From positions 580,633-644,632 of the forward strand of contig JACTVC010000013.1 in NCBI GenBank assembly GCA_018417955.1: DNA of 64,000 nt. The letters are read 5' to 3'. The stretch's first letter is position 1. Each line of letters begins with the position of its first letter. Source of the DNA: Laccaria trichodermophora. Taxonomy: Eukaryota; Basidiomycota; Agaricomycetes; Agaricales; Hydnangiaceae. Positions 18,263 to 31,325 of this stretch are shown here, in pieces. The notes under the pieces were generated by a model. The model was not told the DNA's origin. It saw only the letters and a program-made list of their open reading frames with translations, and did not search any database. A program made the position numbers and the translations under genes.

Positions 18263-18717
18263 TGATGACATAACACCATCCCAGCTAGCATCACCACTTG
18301 ACATCTTATGTCAGCCACTCTCTCTGGCACTCGTCACAGTGTTGAAGCTGCTTTCCTCCTCTGGCCTCACTCCACCTCATCACCATGCTTTGGCTGGTGG
18401 ATGCCTGTCATTGTCACATCACTTTGGCGTGGGGTGGGCCACCTGACTTGCCGTTCCTGCTCCTTCCTCTGTCCTCTATTTGAAGCTTCACGCATGGCAT
18501 ACTTGCACCCCCAACCTCGCACACCACCCTTCGCCTCGACTTTTCGATGCGACCTATGTCCTTGGCTTCACCATGTGCTGCTCTTTGACCACCACACACC
18601 CCTGCTCTTTTCATTGCTCAGGCTTTGTTTGGCTTGCTTGTTTGTTGGAAATTTGGTGTTGGGAAAAGAGACTGTTAATGGAATTGCAAGAGGGAACATC
18701 AGCAAACCTACACTTTA

Positions 18718-20789
18718 CTTGTCAGCTTTTCATGACTTTTTGTGACTGACAGCTTGTTGCCAAGTCAACAAGTTGACACAAGCTCACAAGCTGATGAGGT
18801 GCCTGATCATGAGGGGACTTAGCAAAAAAAGTGGTTCACGAACTTGCTTATGTAATGGCTGGTAACCACGTCCGTTCTGTAATTTCCCTCTCATCATAAC
18901 CACACCATCATCCACAGTGACCACCCACCTCTGCTGCATCACCACCACCACTACCAACCACCACCTCTCAGAAGCATCGTTTGACCTCCCACAACCACGA
19001 TGGCTCACACTGACAACACTAGCCCTGACAAAACAACATGGTGCACCACGTCACCAGCCTTAACTAGTGTTTACAGGTCCGGTCCATAGGACCGAAAAAA
19101 AAACATGGACTGGACTGAACCAGACCATGGTCCGGTCTTTTTTCGGTTGCAGTTGCCCACATTTGGGGTTGGTCCAGTTGCCGGTTGCCTCATTTCAAAA
19201 ATCTTTTAAAACTGTTCAAAGACTGGTTTAAATCGGTTGCAACCGGTTAAACGGTCACGTGCGTTACATAGCCTTGTAACCATGTTTTTTACCTTTAATT
19301 GGGTCTTTGGTTCATCAAAAACGGTTAAGAACTGAGAAAGATATAACCAAATCCATTTTGGCACAAATACTTGTTTGTGCAACTTGTACCAGAATGACTT
19401 TAATTCTAACTCACTCAAACTTTCATCATTTTGCTTGATTCAATTTTTGGATATTGATATTTTAATTATGAAAATATACTCACTATCTATCAATATATGG
19501 TATGCATCAAATAATTTACAGTTGCCACATTACATTCTGCCTGAGTCTTTAGGAGATGTAATTCAGTTTCAGTCATAGCTATGTCAAACCTTCATTAAAG
19601 TTGTTGAGAATTGGTGGAATGATGGGTATTTATATTTTTTACTATGATATATAACCAGTTTATTTTTTAGAGTAATAATAATTGAGATACAAATGGTTTA
19701 TATTGCTATGACAAATTTTATGCAAAAAGACCGGTCTGAATCGGTCTGAACATGGTCCATGGACTGCAAAAGACCGGTCCTAGGTGGTCCGGTTCGGTTC
19801 CCTCAATATCTGGGTCAGTCCTGGACCAGTTGCAGTCCACAGTTGCGTGTTTTTGGGGCAAAAAACTGGACTGAACTGGACCTGCAAACACTAGCCTTAA
19901 CCACGAGCACCAGTCAGCCCGATGCTGCCATGCCACGCCACCAGTGACAGCAACCAGGCAAGCACCAGCCAACCCAATGCCACGTCGCGGTGATGATGTG
20001 GCTTGTCAATGGTATGTTACATCTTTGGCTCTTCAGTCTCTCCTTGATTTCTCGTCCACCCATCTCTCCAATTCATTCTTTTTAGGCTGGAGCCTGAACC
20101 AGAGAACAAAGTCATACAGAAGTCATCACATCCACCATTTTGTTCTTTTTAGCCCACTGCTATGTGCGCCCAAGAACTTTTAGCTGAACCTTCCTGATGT
20201 GCCATGAAGTCCACAGCAGCAATGACGACGATGACAAATGATTGTGGAGGAATGAGTGCTGCCAAAAGGTCAGCAAATCCTGATATCCCCCCTTTGACTG
20301 AGAGGTCCCCAGCCAGTCACCGTTGCCCATGCCATACACCAACCATCGCCACATCACTCCACTGCGTTGCCATTTCGACGGCATATTCGCCAGTATGCAC
20401 TTGCAGGGCAGGAGGGGAGTTTGAGAAGGGGGTATACAGAGCTCGTGGAAGGGACCAAATGGGGGAGGGATGCGTCCCTCCTGGCATTGCTGGCATTGCT
20501 GGTGTGGATGGCAAAGGATTCTTTAATAGGGTACTGTCGTATTTTCACTGTATTGTGCTAGTACTATACAATGATCAATTATACCTAATTTTTTGCTATG
20601 AAATACCAAAAATAAGATTACCACTTTTCTGAGCTTGTCAGCTTGTTAGAGCTCATCGAGAAATCTCACAACTCAACTTGTGAGATTTTTGGATCTACTT
20701 GTTGACTTGTGACTTGTGGCTCGTTTCAACTCGTTTGGGCTCATATGAGTCAAAAAAAGCCCAAACAAGTCATGACAAGCGGAGTGTAG
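18718..20789. mobile_element. Probable DNA transposon relic with CTACACT ends and AGCTTGT subterminal repeats
   Basis: Inverted ends CTACACTTTACTTGTCA and TGACAAGCGGAGTGTAG, both followed inward by clusters of ACAAGT/CAAGCTCACAAGCT words. No target duplication was found. A separate 829-bp element (19,065-19,893) is nested inside, and no gene is recognisable. Confidence 0.4.
19065..19893 (+). mobile_element. hAT-type MITE, 829 bp, copy 1
   Basis: Ends TAGTGTTTACAGGTCC and GGACCTGCAAACACTA are inverted, with an exact 8-bp duplication GCCTTAAC (19,057-19,064 and 19,894-19,901). Subterminal regions are rich in GGTCCGGT/ACCGGACC-type words. A second copy in inverted orientation lies at 39,687-40,514. 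No coding capacity. Confidence 0.9.
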
Positions 20790-20886
20790 AAATACTGTTG
20801 AACCAGTACATATGCTTTACATATATCATAAGTTACTGTAGCTTGCTGTAAAAATGGCAGCCTTGTTGTGGCCTTGAATGCATTAT

Positions 20887-22860
20887 TTAATCACTAATGT
20901 AGATAATGTTGTTGTTGTCTGTATTGGTGCCCTTTTGCTTGCCATGGCACTGAGCGCCCATGGCAGAAGACTCGGCCTGTGTGCTTGGGTCCTCAGTGGT
21001 GAGATCAATGATTGGGGAAATCACAGTGTGGTAACAGGAAGTGCTTGGGGATTTACATGTTGTGTTCTTGGCGACGGTGAGATCAATGTCTGGAGCAACT
21101 GAAGCTGGCTGCTCTGGATTTGAAGCATTGTAGGAAGAAAATTCAAACCCTCCAAAGCCCAGACTGTCTAGCATTGAAGGATGCTGGGATAGCTCAGTTG
21201 GCTTTCGAGGTGGTAAGGGGATTGGCAAGAATAAAGGGTGGTCGATGACTGGTGACTTGGTGAATTGAACAGATTGGCCTAATTTGGGTGCTTCCAACTT
21301 AGCTCCCTGCTGTTTTACGGTTCGTTTGCATTTGGCTTTGCCCTGACTGATGGAAGCTGTGTTTTCTGGAAATAATGTAGCTGGAACCCAGAGGCTAAGC
21401 TTGTTCTTGCCTTCTGTCTTGTAACGTAGCCCCATCAATTCAATGAAGTTGTTGGTTGAGATTCTAACATGGTGCCAAGAATGAATGTTTGATTGATGGC
21501 GGGTCTGGCATCATTTCAGCTGGAGTTCTACAATTGTGGTGTTCATGTTATCAGTTCACATGATGTGAGTCTCAGGATTATAGAGCACCCAGGGCTAGGT
21601 AGAAATAAAATACAATCAGCTATCAGCATGCTGAAGAAATGGCAAACTTATGGAAATCAGCATCTGAAGAAACACACCCTCCCAAATGTTGGAGTGAAAC
21701 ATTTTTTGGAGTGCTGTTGCATCCGTCCAACCAAGGTTCTTTGCAGAGAACGATGCAAGTCTGTTAATGCGAATTTCACATGGTTTCCATGCTGTGAAGG
21801 GGAGCTCGCTAGCAGAAAGTGAGAATGATGTTGTTTTCAGTCACATGTAAAACTCAATAACATTCACCAGAGGAAAGTTGGGTGGGATAGCATCAGCAAG
21901 GGCTGGGTGGCATGAGGGAAGGAAGCTGTGAGTATTCGAGACCAGTTCTTTGCGGATACCATCAACCCAGGATACCAAGAAGGTAGAAAGATCTTTGCCA
22001 TGTAGGGTGTTGAAGGCCCCGAGGAGCTCATCCCTGAAGCCACACTTAGCAAGCCCATGAGCAGTGACCTCACCACAGCCTTCTAACCCTGCTGTGTAAT
22101 CACCACCTGATAATAAGGCAAGCAGCAAGAGTCCTCCCAGTGTCAACCCTTCAATATTTTCAATGGTGTCCACAGTGAATAAGCCAATTTCGTCAGGGTG
22201 CTCAGTTGGTTTGTTTTTTACTGACATACTAAATGAGCTGAATTTTAAATCATTGAACCTTTTTTTAGTAATGATTCCCTACCTTCGCAGAACACATAAA
22301 CCTCCAAAGACAAAGATATCACTGTCTGTAGTAAGAATCAGGTCAATGAAGCTGTGAGAGCTCATTTTTGTGAGTTCAGCCTCTCCCTCTCTAGGAGCCT
22401 AATACAGTTCATGAGAATAAATCAACCAGCATGGGGAAGGACTCTACATACCTGGTGAACATGAAAGCTGAAGCACTCAATCAAGTCTTTGCATGGGCCA
22501 ACCCATGATGGTGCAGTTGAGCTGTTCACGGCCTTACCCCACTTGATGGTTGGGCAGTTAGGGCCATCAAAAACAAAGACCCAAGTGGCAGGGCTTTGTA
22601 AAAATTTGCAGAGCTTGTAAAAAAATATTTGGAGGTGCCCAGGGCCATGAATGTGGCCATTTGCATGCGCCACTGCAATGCACTGTGACATAATGGCACT
22701 GTGAACCCAGTTGTGTTAGAGGAAATGGGCATAAGAAATAAATTTCCACTTACCCTGTGTTGACACCAATGATCAGTGTATGGTGTCCTTGTGAGTTTCA
22801 CTCATAGCCTTTGATGACAGTGAGATCTTGTAGTAATGCTCTCAGCAGCCTGAATGCACT
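20887..22860 (-). pseudogene. XPG/Rad2-like structure-specific nuclease (GEN1/YEN1-like) pseudogene
   Basis: Spliced minus-strand exons give the order of an XPG-family nuclease: an N-terminal piece (LLQDLTVIKGYE*NSQGHHT, LIIGVNT), then WVFVFDGPNCPTIKWGK, the XPG-I region (PREGEAELTKM and LTTDSDIFVFG), and then LLLLALLSGGDYTAGLEGCG with AHGLAKCGF. It closes with a C-terminal segment (KNKLSLWVPATLF) and an acidic tail. Introns of about 55 nt with GT/AG ends fit at 22,394-22,452 and 22,225-22,283. A TGA replaces the Arg expected after KGYE. Such genes occur in transposon-like expansions in mushrooms; here it sits next to a Crypton gene on the same strand inside the DUF6589 gene. Function is inferred from motifs only. 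Confidence 0.75.
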
Positions 22861-23248
22861 AAAAGCCAGAGTTATTTCATGTCTTGAAAATAAAAAAGGT
22901 AAGGTAGTCAAACCTGCCACAAGCCATGAACACCCATTCTCGGAGGTTGGGTTGGAAAGAGGGATGTCAGAAATGATTCAGTTGCAATGTCTCAAAAACT
23001 CGAAGTTTATAATCATGTATTCACGAAAGAACAAAACAAGATGAATAAAATACAATGAGTAATGTATGGCTTTACCTATGATCTCCATTCTTTCTTTGGT
23101 TTTGGTTGGCCACCAACTGTGGGGGCATGGCGCTTCGAGCCCGTTTCAATTGACATCGTCTCTCCACTATCCGAGCTTGCCATACTCTGTGAATCCAGAC
23201 TACAACCCTCTTTCTGTGATGGTAGAATTAGTTCAGTCATTTCGTTTA

Positions 23249-24106
23249 TCACAGTGAATCCAGATGATGTACCTTTGCAGCTGCTTTTCTCTCAGTCGCA
23301 AGGAGTTCAACCAACACACTGGTACCAAACAGGTGTGATTTACCTGGCACTGTTCTCATCTCCTCAAGTCTGTCTAGTGCTTGCGATACTGTAAATCCAT
23401 CCTTCATCCTGAGGTCAATCCACTTGGGGATCTCACAGAACCGTTGCCAGGCCTTTCTGTCCTGAAGACATGTCAGTTTTCTTTTCTGATCACACAAAAA
23501 AGGCCTCACCTTTCCTGTCTTCCACCATTCTGAACCAAACTTTTGCTCAACAAGCCAAAGTGGAGGTTTAACCCCAGTTTGCCTTCCATTTTCTTCAACA
23601 GCCTCCCTGATGTTGTAGCAGTCCCAGACATCCTGGATCGACATCTGATCGAGAGGCTTTGATGGCTTCCATGTGTCCCAAAGTGGTCGGGGCTGCTTGA
23701 TTTGTGCGAAGACATCATTCCAATTAGCAGAGCCTTGCCCTAGAACTGGGTGTTCCAAGAGAAGATCGTCACCTACACATATGAAAGTGTCAATAAAACT
23801 TTGTTTAGTTATTGAATACAGCATACCTGGTGCACAAAATGTGATTACAGGTGGTAACACGAGGTCAACCTCTGTTTGGGGGTGTGGAGAGGTTGGTGAA
23901 TGGGGCGACAGCACAATGAACCCATGGAGACTGTTGTCACTTGCCAGGTAAACACCCGTGTCTTCTGCCACTCAAGTTTCTGGACCAATAATTGCTGGGG
24001 CGCCAAGATTCCCCACCACCGAAAGTGGCAGAGTGGAGTCGGATTGAAATTCAAGCTGTCAAGAGATGTTGTCAACTGCACTTGATGAAGGGCGTGTCAT
24101 TTCGTA
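23249..24106 (-). pseudogene. Crypton-type protein, C-terminal GCR1_C-like DNA-binding part (pseudogene)
   Basis: Minus-strand frame with LDQMSIQDVWDCYNIRE, KPPLWLVEQKFGSEWW and KAWQRFCEIPKWIDLR, matching the C-terminal GCR1_C-like region that follows the tyrosine recombinase in Agaricomycete Cryptons. An in-frame TGA lies just upstream of VAEDTGVYLA. The connection to the catalytic part is interrupted by the 1.68-kb hAT-like element at 24,115-25,792. Across that element the sequence joins as SPVKAIS then YEMTRPSSSAVDN. Confidence 0.75.
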
Positions 24107-24114
24107 TGAAATAG

Positions 24115-25792
24115 GAGGTCTTAGCAGTGCCCCCCCTATTCCTGCAGGAATCCGGTCATTCCGGTGGAATTCCGGTGGATTCCGGTGGAATGGAATTTAG
24201 CAGAAGGCCCTGCTAAATTGTTTATTCCGGTGTTTTCCATTCCGGTGGAATTCCGGTGGATTCCGGAATGCACACCGGAATGTTCCCCGGAATGGTCTTC
24301 CCCGGAATGGGCAGGAATGGTGTTCCCCGGAATGAGCAGGAATGGGATTCCAGTCCAATCTGTTTATTTTATTTATTTGTTACTGTATTATAGTTTATTT
24401 ATTTTCAATGGATCACAAACAATGTTTGTTTGGTGAACATGCTCACCAAACATGGCCACTCTCTTCTTCCACCATGCTCGTCGCCGCCGCCAACGCCACG
24501 CCATCACCGTCACCCATAGCCACCACCGCCAACGTCGCTCCTCGATCACCCATGGCCACCACGACCACCAACATCGACCACGACACCCTTCAACAACAAC
24601 GCGGCGACGCCACGTCACGAAACGAGCGCCGTAACCCACGAAAACACCCAACGCCCACGAAAACAACGCCCCCGGACACAAAACAACACCCGACGGGCAA
24701 AAAACAACGCCCACCACCCACGTACACCGCCAGCGCCCACGAAAACCATACCCCGCCCACGAAAACATCCCACCACCCACCGAAAAACACGAGCGCCCAC
24801 CGAGAAACACGCGCCGCCCACTGAAAACCACGCGCCGCCCACCGAAAACCACGCACCGCCCACACGACACACGACAGCACCACGCCGCCTACCAAAACCA
24901 CCACGTCCACACCAACGCCACCCACGACGACGCCCTCAACAACAACCAGCACCCACGACGACGGTGACGACAACGCCCACGAATAACGCAAAAACGCGGA
25001 CACACGACGAAACGCGAACACGCGACGAGGAGACGACAACGAAATGCGACACAACGATGGGACGCCAACGTGGGACGACGATGGCCGAGGTCCCAGCCAC
25101 ACTCCCTCTCCCCTCCACCATTCCCTTCCTCCTTCCCCCTTTCCTTGTCCCTCCCCCTTGCTCCCTTCCCCTTTGCTCCACCATTCCCTCCCCCCTTTCC
25201 TCCCTCCCCCCTTTCCTCCCTCCCCCCTTTCCTCCCCCCTTTCCTCCCTCCCCCCTTTCCTCCCTCCCCCCTTTCCTCCCCCCTTTCCTCCCTCCCCCCT
25301 TCCCTCCCTCCCCCCTTTCCTTGTCCCTCCCCCTTCCTTGTCCCTCCCCCTTCCTTCCTTCCCTCCTTCTTGTCCTTCCCCCTTCCTCCCTCCCCTCCCT
25401 TGTTCTTCCCCCTTCCTTGTCCCTCTCAAAAATATAAATACACCCCCACCTTGTCCCTCCCCTACCCCCTCCCTTTAAGATAAACTGTGTAGTGTGTGTA
25501 GTAGTACATTTTAAATACATTACAACTCAATCTATGACTTTTACATGTGAATTTTATAAAGAAATATGAGTGCCAAGTCATCAGGATAAGGTTGGAGCTG
25601 AAAAAAACTTACTCTGCTTGATTCCAGTCCTATTCCAGTGGAATTCCTCTGGATTCCTCAGGATTCCTCAGGAATTCCTCTGGAATTCCACTGGAATGAC
25701 TCTATTCCTGCAGGATTCCCCTGGAATTCCACTGGAATGACCCCATTCCTGCAGGATTCCTGCAGGAATAGGTGGGGCACTGTAAAGTACTG
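24115..25792 (-). mobile_element. hAT-like non-autonomous element, copy C, with GGAATTCC subterminal arrays
   Basis: Flanked by an exact 8-bp duplication TGAAATAG (24,107-24,114 and 25,793-25,800). The end at the right (reverse complement CAGTACTTTACAGTGCC) and the end at the left (GAGGTCTTAGCAGTGCC) correspond to the two ends of copies A and B, in opposite orientation. The subterminal words are GGAATTCC/CCGGTGGAATTCC at the left (24,150-24,360) and CTGGAATTCCACTGGAAT at the right (25,620-25,770). Between them are a C/A-rich CGACG region (24,470-25,090) and a CCCTCC tract (25,100-25,470), the complement of the plan in A and B. Confidence 0.9.
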
Positions 25793-25800
25793 TGAAATAG

Positions 25801-28600
25801 CTTTAACTGGAGACCAATGTGATGTGTGGTGCTGCACAATCTGTGTGAGCTTTTCAATTTGCATTGTGTTGCTGCGCAAAAGGTCTTTCTGCATAACACT
25901 TTCTTGCCGAAGTTGCTCCAGTGACTTGCACATGATTTCGTTTTGGAGGCACTCGAGACAGACTGGGCTAACGGCACTCAAGTTGATGGCAGCGAGATGG
26001 ATTGGGAATGTGCTTTGCATCCAAAGATGGATGTCATCTCAGGCCAGTGCAGGAAGTCGGAACAACTTGGAATTCAGTTGAACTTGGTATATGGCTGCAG
26101 CAGCCTAAAAAAATGACAATCAGTATGTGGAAGAGGTCTCAAGTAAATTTGAGGCTTGGACATACCTGGAAAAGATACAGACGAAGCCAGATGACCATTT
26201 CCCAGTAGTTCGTGGTGCCAACTCAATCTTTGAGGCCTACAGCTGATTTCACAACCCAGTTTATAGTGTGATTATGGATGTCAACTTACCCTTCACCAAT
26301 TCAATGTTTTTCTCAGCCATTGGACAAACTAATTCTAGGAACAACTTGGGCACATCAACCTGGGTCCATGGTGGGCTGTAAGTCTCATGGATTTTGTAAC
26401 CATGAGTGCCTAGTATCGCCTTTACATGTCTGTCAAGCGAGTCAAAAAACAAAGAAATATATAGAAATACCGGTTTGGGGAGTGCCGGTGCGTAGGTGTT
26501 CTGGTAAGTATCATGTGACCATCCAAGTTTAGATGTATCCTCAGCTCACACACTATTATTATTATCACTGAGAGAAAGGAATGAGAGACATGAGAACGTA
26601 CCCCATCTTCTCTTGATGGTAACCGAGCATATGACAGGCAAGGTGAGCCTTTAAATTTGATTTGACACCAGCCTTTCGATAAGACTGGACAAAAAGATTC
26701 TGAAGCACGGTTTCATGATAGGGGACTGTGGCTGATGAACCATGGATCAATCGAAGCTGGAAAGAATCAGAGTTAAGCATCAATGTTTTAAGGAAAGAGT
26801 AGAAACACCTACGTTGTGCCATGACTTGTTCACAGTGTAGTTGATATTATATTTACTATCTATGTCAGCTACATCATGGATATAGTGTAAATACAAGGCG
26901 AAGGCTCCCAACGGACACATTTCCAGGTTCCTATGTGCAATAAAACATGTATAAGTCGGATTTATTGTCTATATTAACATTATTCTGGGTAGTCCAAAGA
27001 GAGAGAGAGACTTGCTTACTGTCTTCATTCCTTTGGACCAAGCTTTCTGTTCCATATCTGACTGCAAACCGAGGACAGCAGGGATCGTCGATTCACTGTT
27101 AGGATGCAAGAATTCATATGGTTGCATTTTGCACAGCTGCAGTGCCTGGATGTCGTCTCTGTGGTTACCACTTGCATTCATCATCGTCCATGTGAGGTGC
27201 CCATTGATAGTTGGCTTGACTGAAAAAAGAAAGAGATGAATGGTGAGGGTATAGCAGTTCAGACAGACAGACCTACGCTCTTGGTGCGCCAGAAAACCAT
27301 ATTGAATCTGTGTCAGGGTTTCATCTGACAGCTGGGTGAGAAACGTGTTAGCGATGATGTCTGGGGCATCCTCAGCAGGAATGAGCCCCCTGCGAAAAGT
27401 TCATCACACCACGTTGACATAGATGGAATGGGGACTTACTCACGTGCATTTTGTAGGGCCTCGTCCATGTGAGTCTTGACTGCATCATACACATGCACTG
27501 TCGTGGCAGGCTGCTTGATAGCCAGAGTTGGATCCTGAGCATCTTGCACCTTTCGGATATGTAGGGTGCTGAAGAACTCTTTCTTGATTTGTGACTGTAA
27601 AGCCTGTTTTCAACAAGTATATTAGAGATATCAAGGTACTTACAGTGCCAATGCAAGTGTTCAGTATGTACTCTCCTTGACGGTCTTGCTTGCAACATCT
27701 AGCACAGAAGTTGATGAAAAGGAGCAGGGCATGCTCGTCGACTATGTCATTGTGGAGTTTCCCTGCTGCAAGAGCTTCTTTTTGAAAAATCTGCAAGGTA
27801 GTAACTGTGAGCACATAAAACAAGAAGGTTAGCACACAGACTTACATTCCACAACTTCACAACACATTTCTGTGTCTTTTTACCTCCCGCCCTCCTGTTG
27901 GCTTCTGTTCTTTGAGCCACTGACATGCGCACACTTGTCTGGAACTGCTTATAGGTTGCTGAAAGGGATAACTTGAGTATTGTGAAAGTAATGATGAAAG
28001 AAGGCTCATACCATCGTTGTCCAGGTCCATGTCATCCAACTCCTCATCCTCATCCTCCTCTTTGAGGCCACCTGTGTCAAGGGCACCAAATACGGTTTCC
28101 ACAACCCCCTCACCCACGTCATACTGCTTCGCCAATGCATCCTCGTCAACATCGAAATTGGCTTCAAGAAGTTCTTGATCAATTTGGCCAGTCGATTGGC
28201 CTAGGGTGTGAGTTGGGCATGTCGAGATGATAATAGAAAGTGTTTTCGATGGACCGGCCACAGCGTGATCAGGTGAGGGTTTTGTAGTTGCTCATGCAGG
28301 ATACCTGTGAAGGGACTTGTAAAGAAAAACCAAAAGTGGGTTAAGGAGCATATGCACTGGTGGCAGACAAGGGCATTCTGCAGATACTTGAGGTTGGCCC
28401 ACATTGTGAAATGAATTTTGAAGTGAGAGCATGCCACCTGCAAGGGCTCTCTCTTTCTGATGGTGAAGCTGAAGGCAAGATGAGATATCCAGGGACGTTG
28501 ATTACAATAGGCGAGGGACTTACAGATGGGCATTGTACACCTCTTCTGCAACAAGGCTGCCATCAGGTTTTCGAGCAGGAAAGAAGTCGGTGTGGAGAAG
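25801..28600 (-). pseudogene. Crypton-type tyrosine recombinase (catalytic part), pseudogene
   Basis: Several short minus-strand exons match Agaricomycete Crypton proteins in order: PQLLHTDFFPARKPDGS (28,570), an acidic region VDEDALAKQYDVGEG (28,110), FQKEALAAGKLHNDIVDEH (27,770), MMNASGNHRDDIQALQLCK (27,170), MCPLGAFALYLHY (26,910), LRLIHGSSATVPYHE (26,750), VKSNLKAHLACHMLGYH (26,650), ILGTHGYKIHETYSP (26,420) and RLPALA then CLECLQ (26,050-25,930). The family motif KAHLARHMLGY, which supplies the recombinase H-x-x-R, reads HLAC here: the catalytic Arg is Cys, a CGC to TGC type change. Exon ends carry GT/AG. The gene is also cut by a hAT element upstream and copy C downstream. Confidence 0.75.
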
Positions 28601-28626
28601 CTGGGGGTAGTGTTGTTGGCAATAGC

Positions 28627-31325
28627 TCACCAGCTTGCCATGCCAGTTTTGCCAGCCAGCGATTGCCAGCTGGCGAAACGAAAATTCTAAAAAAGGGTGG
28701 CAAGACATGGCAAAAGCCAAAAAAGGAAAGTAAATTTTTGGGAAGGACGCAAGAAGAACATTTGAAGGATGTGGCATTTCAGTAGTGTAGAATAATATCT
28801 ATTACCCCTACAACTCTCATGGCAAGCAGAAATAAGGGTGGGCACCCCAAAGACTCCTTTATCCACACACACTTCACAGGAGAGCAAGACACAAAAACAA
28901 AATCTCACCAATGGATCATGATGTGCAAATACTGCCTGGCATCTGAAGCCACCCCGATCGTTTACTGTGACGTACACTGCCTTTCCCATCTAGCAAAGAC
29001 CAATGGGCAAGGCAACTGCAAGCATGTGCCTCCAGAAGTGCACAGAGAAGCCAGGCGCTTGCTGATGTTGAAAGCAGGGATTGAGAAGGCTGTCTCATCA
29101 GATGAGGACAGTGATGTTGAGATTGCTGAGGAATCTGGTGTGGGGAAGAAGCAAAAGGGGAAGTCAGGGTCTGCCATGGCAGTGAAACACCTGATCAATG
29201 CATTCTTTGATAGAGCAATGTCAGAAGTGGAGACTAATAAGGCAAACATTCAGATGTTGAGGTTTGTGAAAAGAAAATACATGAAACGCTATTGAATAAT
29301 TAAGACTTACAGATTCTTCATTCATGGAAACATTCCGTTCTCTGCTGCTGACAACCCATTCTTTTGGAAATGGGTTCAGACATTACATCCGTCCTACAGC
29401 CCTGCATCTCGTTATATGCTGATGGAGTGACTCCTTCCTGGTGAGGAAGCCAAGGCATTCACTGCAGATGTAAAAAGGTTGGAGGGGAGGAACAATCTCA
29501 CATACCTGATGGATGGGTGGGATGACAGCCAAAGACGCAGCGTCTATGGGTGCATGGTTGCCGAAGTTGGGGAGTTCCTGTGGTGTTGGGAGTGGAGGAG
29601 CTTACCAGGATCAGAACAACTGCAGATAACCTTTGCAATGTTGCAACCAAGGCCCTGGCAAAGAAAAGTGTTGAACCCAAGTCCATCATTGCTGTTTGTA
29701 CTGACAATCCCACCCCAATGGTTGCATTTCACAGAAAATGGAAGAATGAGTATCCATGGATTCTTGTGAGTGCACAACCTTATGTTGCATACCCAGAGCT
29801 TATCTTATAGTATCAGATGGTTCATTGCTTCATGCACAGCATCAATACGATAATCGGAAAGATTTTGAGCTACCCAAGCATCAAGAAGACTGTTACCTCA
29901 AATTCATGTATTGTTTCTTTATTCAACTTGTCACATTATTGGGGAGGCCAACTCGAGATTATTGCAAAAGAAAACAAGGTCATGTGCAGCCTAAAAACCA
30001 ACACGGAATCGTGTTTCTATGTGCTTATCCTCCAAGTGCTGAGTGTACAGGATCACAAGGCTCCATTGACTATGCTCTGCCTTCATCACGATGCACAACA
30101 CTCAGTTGGTGGTCTGACTCCAGTTGTGAAGGATGTTGTCAAAACCATCTTCGACATTGATCGCTGGCAATGGATGGACCAGCTGATTCGGGTTTGCAAG
30201 CCCTTGGTGGATATCATTGGCGACATTGAAGCTCAAGATGCTACCTTGGCAGACTGCATGCTTCAGCTGATCTGGGCCCATCAGGAAGTCACCTGATTAC
30301 CTCTCAAATCTGGAGATGACTCGGGATTCTTGCAGCATGCCCAGCGGGTTTTGAACACTCAATTCCATGAGATGAACACTGACCTCCATATTGGCTTTGC
30401 CTGTTTCTCCACCCCCTCTGCCGAAAACTCGCCATCTCAAATTCTCATCACTCACGCAAACTAGAGGACACATACAAAATATCACTTGCCATCGCATCAA
30501 ATTGGGGTTGGAGCAGGGAGATGGCAACAGCCTTGCTCAGGGATATCAAAGGGTATTTTCATGTGCAGGGTCTGTTTCGGGGAGGGAAAGCTGATGGAAG
30601 GGATTGGTGGAAGTCACTCCTTGTGAGTGTTGCTTCCCACCCCCTCAAAGCCCTGGCAATCAAGTTGTTCAGCATTGTTCCTCACATGGCTGAGGTTGAA
30701 CGCTTCTTTTCCAACCTTGGCGGCATCCAAAGTGTCAAGTGTTCCTGACTCATGATACCTCATCTCGAGACACTGGGAACACTCCAAAATCATTACACAC
30801 ACCAAGTCCAGGAGGAAGCAACTAAGGCAGGAAAATGAATGTGTTGAAAGCATGCGCACATGCATACTCAAGCCGATTGGGGGGATTAATGTGGAAAGGG
30901 CAGAGGATTTGATACAGGCGTATAATTGGACTCCCCTCCCAGCCAATTTCAACAGTGACCTTGAGGGCCTCGAGGAGATAACGGAAGAAGAAATCAACAC
31001 GGAATTTGACAAGCTGGATGAACAGTTACCAACAGGCAAAGGCAATGGAATCACTGCAAATGTTCCTCTTGAACAAGTTTTTGACATAACTGACCTTGAT
31101 AATATTCGTGCAGGCTCAACACCCCTGAGTATTGATGAGGAAATTACTGCTGTCACTGACACTAGTGATTCTAATGATAAATGGGATGCTAATTCGTTGA
31201 TTAGGTCACTAGGTGTAGCATAGATAGCTTAAAATCAGTAAAAATCTCATTTGCCAGCTTTGCCAGCACTTGCCGGCATTTGCCAAGCCCTCGTGTACTC
31301 ATCTCGCCAAGCCGGCAAGTGGTGA
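28627..31325 (+). mobile_element. hAT transposon (decayed, about 2.7 kb) inserted in the Crypton gene
   Basis: Putative ends TCACCAGCTTGCC and GGCAAGTGGTGA are inverted, and both subterminal regions are dense in TTGCCAGC/GCCGGCAA words. A transposase pseudogene fills the interior. No clear 8-bp duplication remains (GCAATAGC left, ATGCTTTC right), so the exact ends are tentative. Confidence 0.6.
28819..31223 (+). pseudogene. hAT-family transposase pseudogene
   Basis: The frame starts MASRNKGGHPKDSFIHTHF with a BED-type zinc-finger-like segment (MMCKYCL, CDVHCLSHLAK). It is followed by FIHGNIPFSAADNPFFWKW, the DUF659-like block NNLTYLMDGWDDSQRRSVYG and SIIAVCTDNPTPMVAFHRK. The C-terminal dimerisation block is WWKSLLVSVASHPLKALAI then FSIVPHMAEVERFFSNLGG. 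Breaks include TGA at 29,428 (LME*LLPG) and 30,294 (EVT*LPLK) and several frameshifts between 29,560 and 30,750. The family is confident from the ordered blocks. It may once have mobilised the non-autonomous hAT-type elements nearby, but its ends differ from theirs. Confidence 0.8.

Noticed and set aside
21180..21270. tRNA-like GGGATAGCTCAGTTGGC
   Set aside because: No B box at the right distance and no cloverleaf; it is coding sequence of the XPG-like gene on the other strand.
29550..29810. Separate short genes within the hAT region
   Set aside because: They are frame-shifted pieces of one transposase, as shown by ordered family blocks.
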